Below are positions 61,925 to 64,000 of a stretch of DNA of 64,000 bases, piece by piece (positions within the stretch are counted from its first letter, which is position 1; each line of letters opens with the position of its first letter). Made by a program: the position numbers and the translations under genes. Origin of the DNA: Phaseolus vulgaris (taxonomy: Eukaryota > Streptophyta > Magnoliopsida > Fabales > Fabaceae); assembly GCF_000499845.2 (NCBI RefSeq), contig NC_023759.2, positions 46,284,672 through 46,348,671 of the forward strand, given 5' to 3'. Below the pieces are notes generated by a model. That model was not told the origin of the DNA. It saw only the letters and a program-made list of their open reading frames with translations, and searched no databases.

Positions 61925-63767
61925 GAATTCAGAGGGTGCAAATTAGTATTATTCTTTTCCCTGTTCCATGTGTCACACAATCCTGGTATCACCGTCCTTG
62001 CTAATGTCCCACAGCAGCATTTTTTCTTCACCATTAAACTAAATATTGTACATCCATTCCTCCACGATCACTACAGACAATTGCAAAGAAAATGTTACGA
62101 AGGAATATTAATGTTGATAAAATATTTTGGTGACAATTCAATCATGTAGTTTATTCGTAAAAAAGTAGTGTTGTACTTGAGCGAAGTTGTGTAATTTTAG
62201 ACACAGATTACAGATTGACAAGAGAATGCATCTGAATTTAACTACAGCTAGTTAAACTAGTTTATATTCATGCTGTTTGAAAATAACACTGTCAGCTGCC
62301 AAGGTTTTCATTTTATATTTATTAAGTAATAGTCTTGAAATAATCCAAATTTGTATAACTATTAGGATTCTATTTTGAATAGTATTAAGAAAATTGATTT
62401 GGCAAGACATTGATCAATTGATTAATGATATGATCATTGGATCATTGATTGATCTGGTTAATTAAAAAATAATATATATAATATAATCTGACAAATCTAA
62501 CTTTAATCATATCAAAGTTCTAATATACAAAATAACAAATAAAATTTAAGATAATATAATTTCTATAATTTAAATTTCAAAATATCATCTTTAAAAGTCT
62601 AAACAAATTATTTATTATTTTTTTATCGGCATTCAAATTTTAAGAACTAAATTATTGATGACTGACTTGTATATATATTAATTTTATCAGTGTGTTATCA
62701 AATAACTGAAAATTTTATTAATGTATTTAAAAAGAAAACACATTCTAATAATTAAGTAATCTTACAAAACACAAACAATTTTAGAGATTTATGCTATCAC
62801 AATCATTATTGATATGATTTATAAAATAATTAATTATCATAAAAGTTAACAAACTTATAATGCATGATATAAATATTTTTTACAAGGGTATAGCTTTTCT
62901 CTGCCAGTGATCTAAGCTAAGTCGGATAAACTTCCAAAATTTACAAGTTTAGCTCGTAAAACTCAAACCCAAGATTTTATTTAAGGAGGATCAAGTTTTC
63001 CTACTTGAAGCAACTTGTGTTGATGTGCATATATGTATTAATTTATTTTAAAAATAGTTTTCAATTTTTCCATAAATTTTTTAAACCACAATATTCTTAA
63101 AAAGGAGTTAATTTCCGTACAGGTAAACCAACCCTGTGTTACACACTCATTCGATTTAGAAACTTATTATTACACCAATAACATTTGATGGCAACTTTGG
63201 AACATTGGAGCTTATGTTACTATTGATGTTTGTCTGTTAGGATAAGCACGATTCCTTGCTTTCAGAAGAAGCTGTTTTTCAATATCAATTAGCCAACGGA
63301 ATTCGGCAGGTAAAATGACTTATAGTGGCCTATCGTGAGAAACATTATTTCAAACCCAACATCAATTTCAAGGCCTCAGACTCCACAAAATATTGAATTA
63401 GCCATCTGCGTAATCCATACATCTTAAGCCCAACACTTAAACATTTCAAAGTTAATTAGTTAATGCTTTGAATCATTCTTAATATCATTTTCTTGGTAGG
63501 TTTTGAATGGTTTATTCATCGTGTACCCAACTTTTTCTTCTTAGCAATTGAAACACATTTGAACTTCCAAATCACTAGAAGGTTGTAAAACGAGTTCCTC
63601 ATTTGTAGGTGCTAGGTTATTAGTATTATTATTATTATTATATGTTATTCCAACACTTATTATTTTTAATGTCATGAAAAGAAAAAGTGACATTTAATAG
63701 TCCCTTGTTATAAAACTGAAATCCTTCTAAAACAAGTTTACCAGTTCCTACTCTCCTAGTAAGCTTC
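61925..63767. other. LPA1 3' UTR and intergenic DNA
   Basis: A 3' UTR of a few hundred bases and then A/T-rich intergenic DNA up to the RALF promoter. A short ATT trinucleotide run is at 63624-63641. No gene is seen. Confidence 0.5.
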
Positions 63768-63774
63768 TATAAAA
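63768..63774 (+). promoter_or_regulatory. TATA box of the RALF-like gene
   Basis: TATAAAA lies 81 nt upstream of the A of the RALF ATG, placing the expected start of transcription near 63800. Confidence 0.7.
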
Positions 63775-63848
63775 GGATAGAATAGAATGAATGGAAGACT
63801 TGAAACTCTATACAAGAATAAGAGCACCATCTTCTTCACTTCAAAACA

Positions 63849-64000
63849 ATGTCAAATGCTTCTTTTCTCTTGGCCATGTTCTTGGTGGCTATGTCCATTA
63901 GTCTCTCCATAGTAGGTGCAATAGGTGAGCACCGTCTAAGGTTGGTGCCTAAGACAACAGCACCTTGCCAAGGCTCCATAGAGGAGTGCATGGAAGAGGG
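63849..64000 (+). CDS. RALF-like signalling peptide precursor (3' partial)
   Basis: The window ends 50 codons into the frame. Residues 1 to about 26 form a clear signal peptide (MSNASFLLAMFLVAMSISLS, then IVGAIG). The prodomain that follows has APCQGSIEECMEE, the CxGSIxECM motif that begins the RALF-family propeptide. The cleavage site, YISY-type motif and four cysteines of the mature peptide would lie beyond the window. RALF peptides are secreted and act on CrRLK1L receptor kinases to change apoplastic pH and growth. Confidence 0.85.
   Translation, partial: MSNASFLLAMFLVAMSISLSIVGAIGEHRLRLVPKTTAPCQGSIEECMEE

Noticed and set aside
1..64000. CRISPR array, prophage, operon or other prokaryotic system
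   Set aside because: All genes are plant nuclear with spliceosomal introns; no regularly spaced short repeats were seen.

Overview
The window is plant nuclear DNA, most likely from a papilionoid legume (Phaseolus/Vigna/Glycine-like). It is AT-rich, with widely spaced intron-containing genes, plant-type tRNAs, a LINE and a Ty3/gypsy relic, and protein families and wording typical of dicots. The species is inferred from recalled protein similarity; no search was run.

Layout. 1-1542 (+): 3' end of a LUMINIDEPENDENS-like homeodomain gene. 2842-3389 (-): a small C/D-box snoRNA cluster with telo-box and Site II promoter motifs. 4324-6567 (-): an INDETERMINATE-DOMAIN zinc-finger gene. 6568-12480: AT-rich intergenic DNA. 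12482-16337 (-): a SANT-domain nuclear protein with an internal 13-residue tandem repeat. 21083-24156 (-): the cell-cycle kinase WEE1 in ten exons. 25840-26620 (-): a Ty3/gypsy integrase relic. 27694-27765 (+): tRNA-Asp(GUC). 28055-30613 (+): an ATG18/WIPI autophagy gene. 32080-33471 (-): an intronless PPR gene. 33636-33706 (-): tRNA-Gly(CCC). 33812-34683 (+): dephospho-CoA kinase. 35250-35999 (-): a broken NETWORKED1-like fragment. 40174-41364 (+): a prenylated heavy-metal-associated (HIPP) gene. 41365-49878: a long gene-poor stretch. 49879-50094 (+): a small unknown gene. 52265-54473 (+): cytosolic FolD. 56404-61924 (+): an LPA1-like chloroplast protein with a LINE in intron 5. 63849-64000 (+): the start of a RALF-like peptide gene.

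The genes are unrelated housekeeping and regulatory loci (flowering and transcription, cell cycle, autophagy, CoA and folate metabolism, PSII assembly, peptide signalling). They do not form a cluster or pathway. I rebuilt exon-intron structures by reading splice sites and phase; every multi-exon gene that lies whole in the window, except the broken NETWORKED1 copy, closes in frame.

No undescribed multi-gene system is evident. The most notable signals are the snoRNA pair with predicted rRNA guides, two frame-supported GC-AG introns, a 28-nt LINE-tail insertion flanked by a perfect 24-bp duplication, a young tandem repeat in the SANT protein, and two unnamed repeat families present in several copies.
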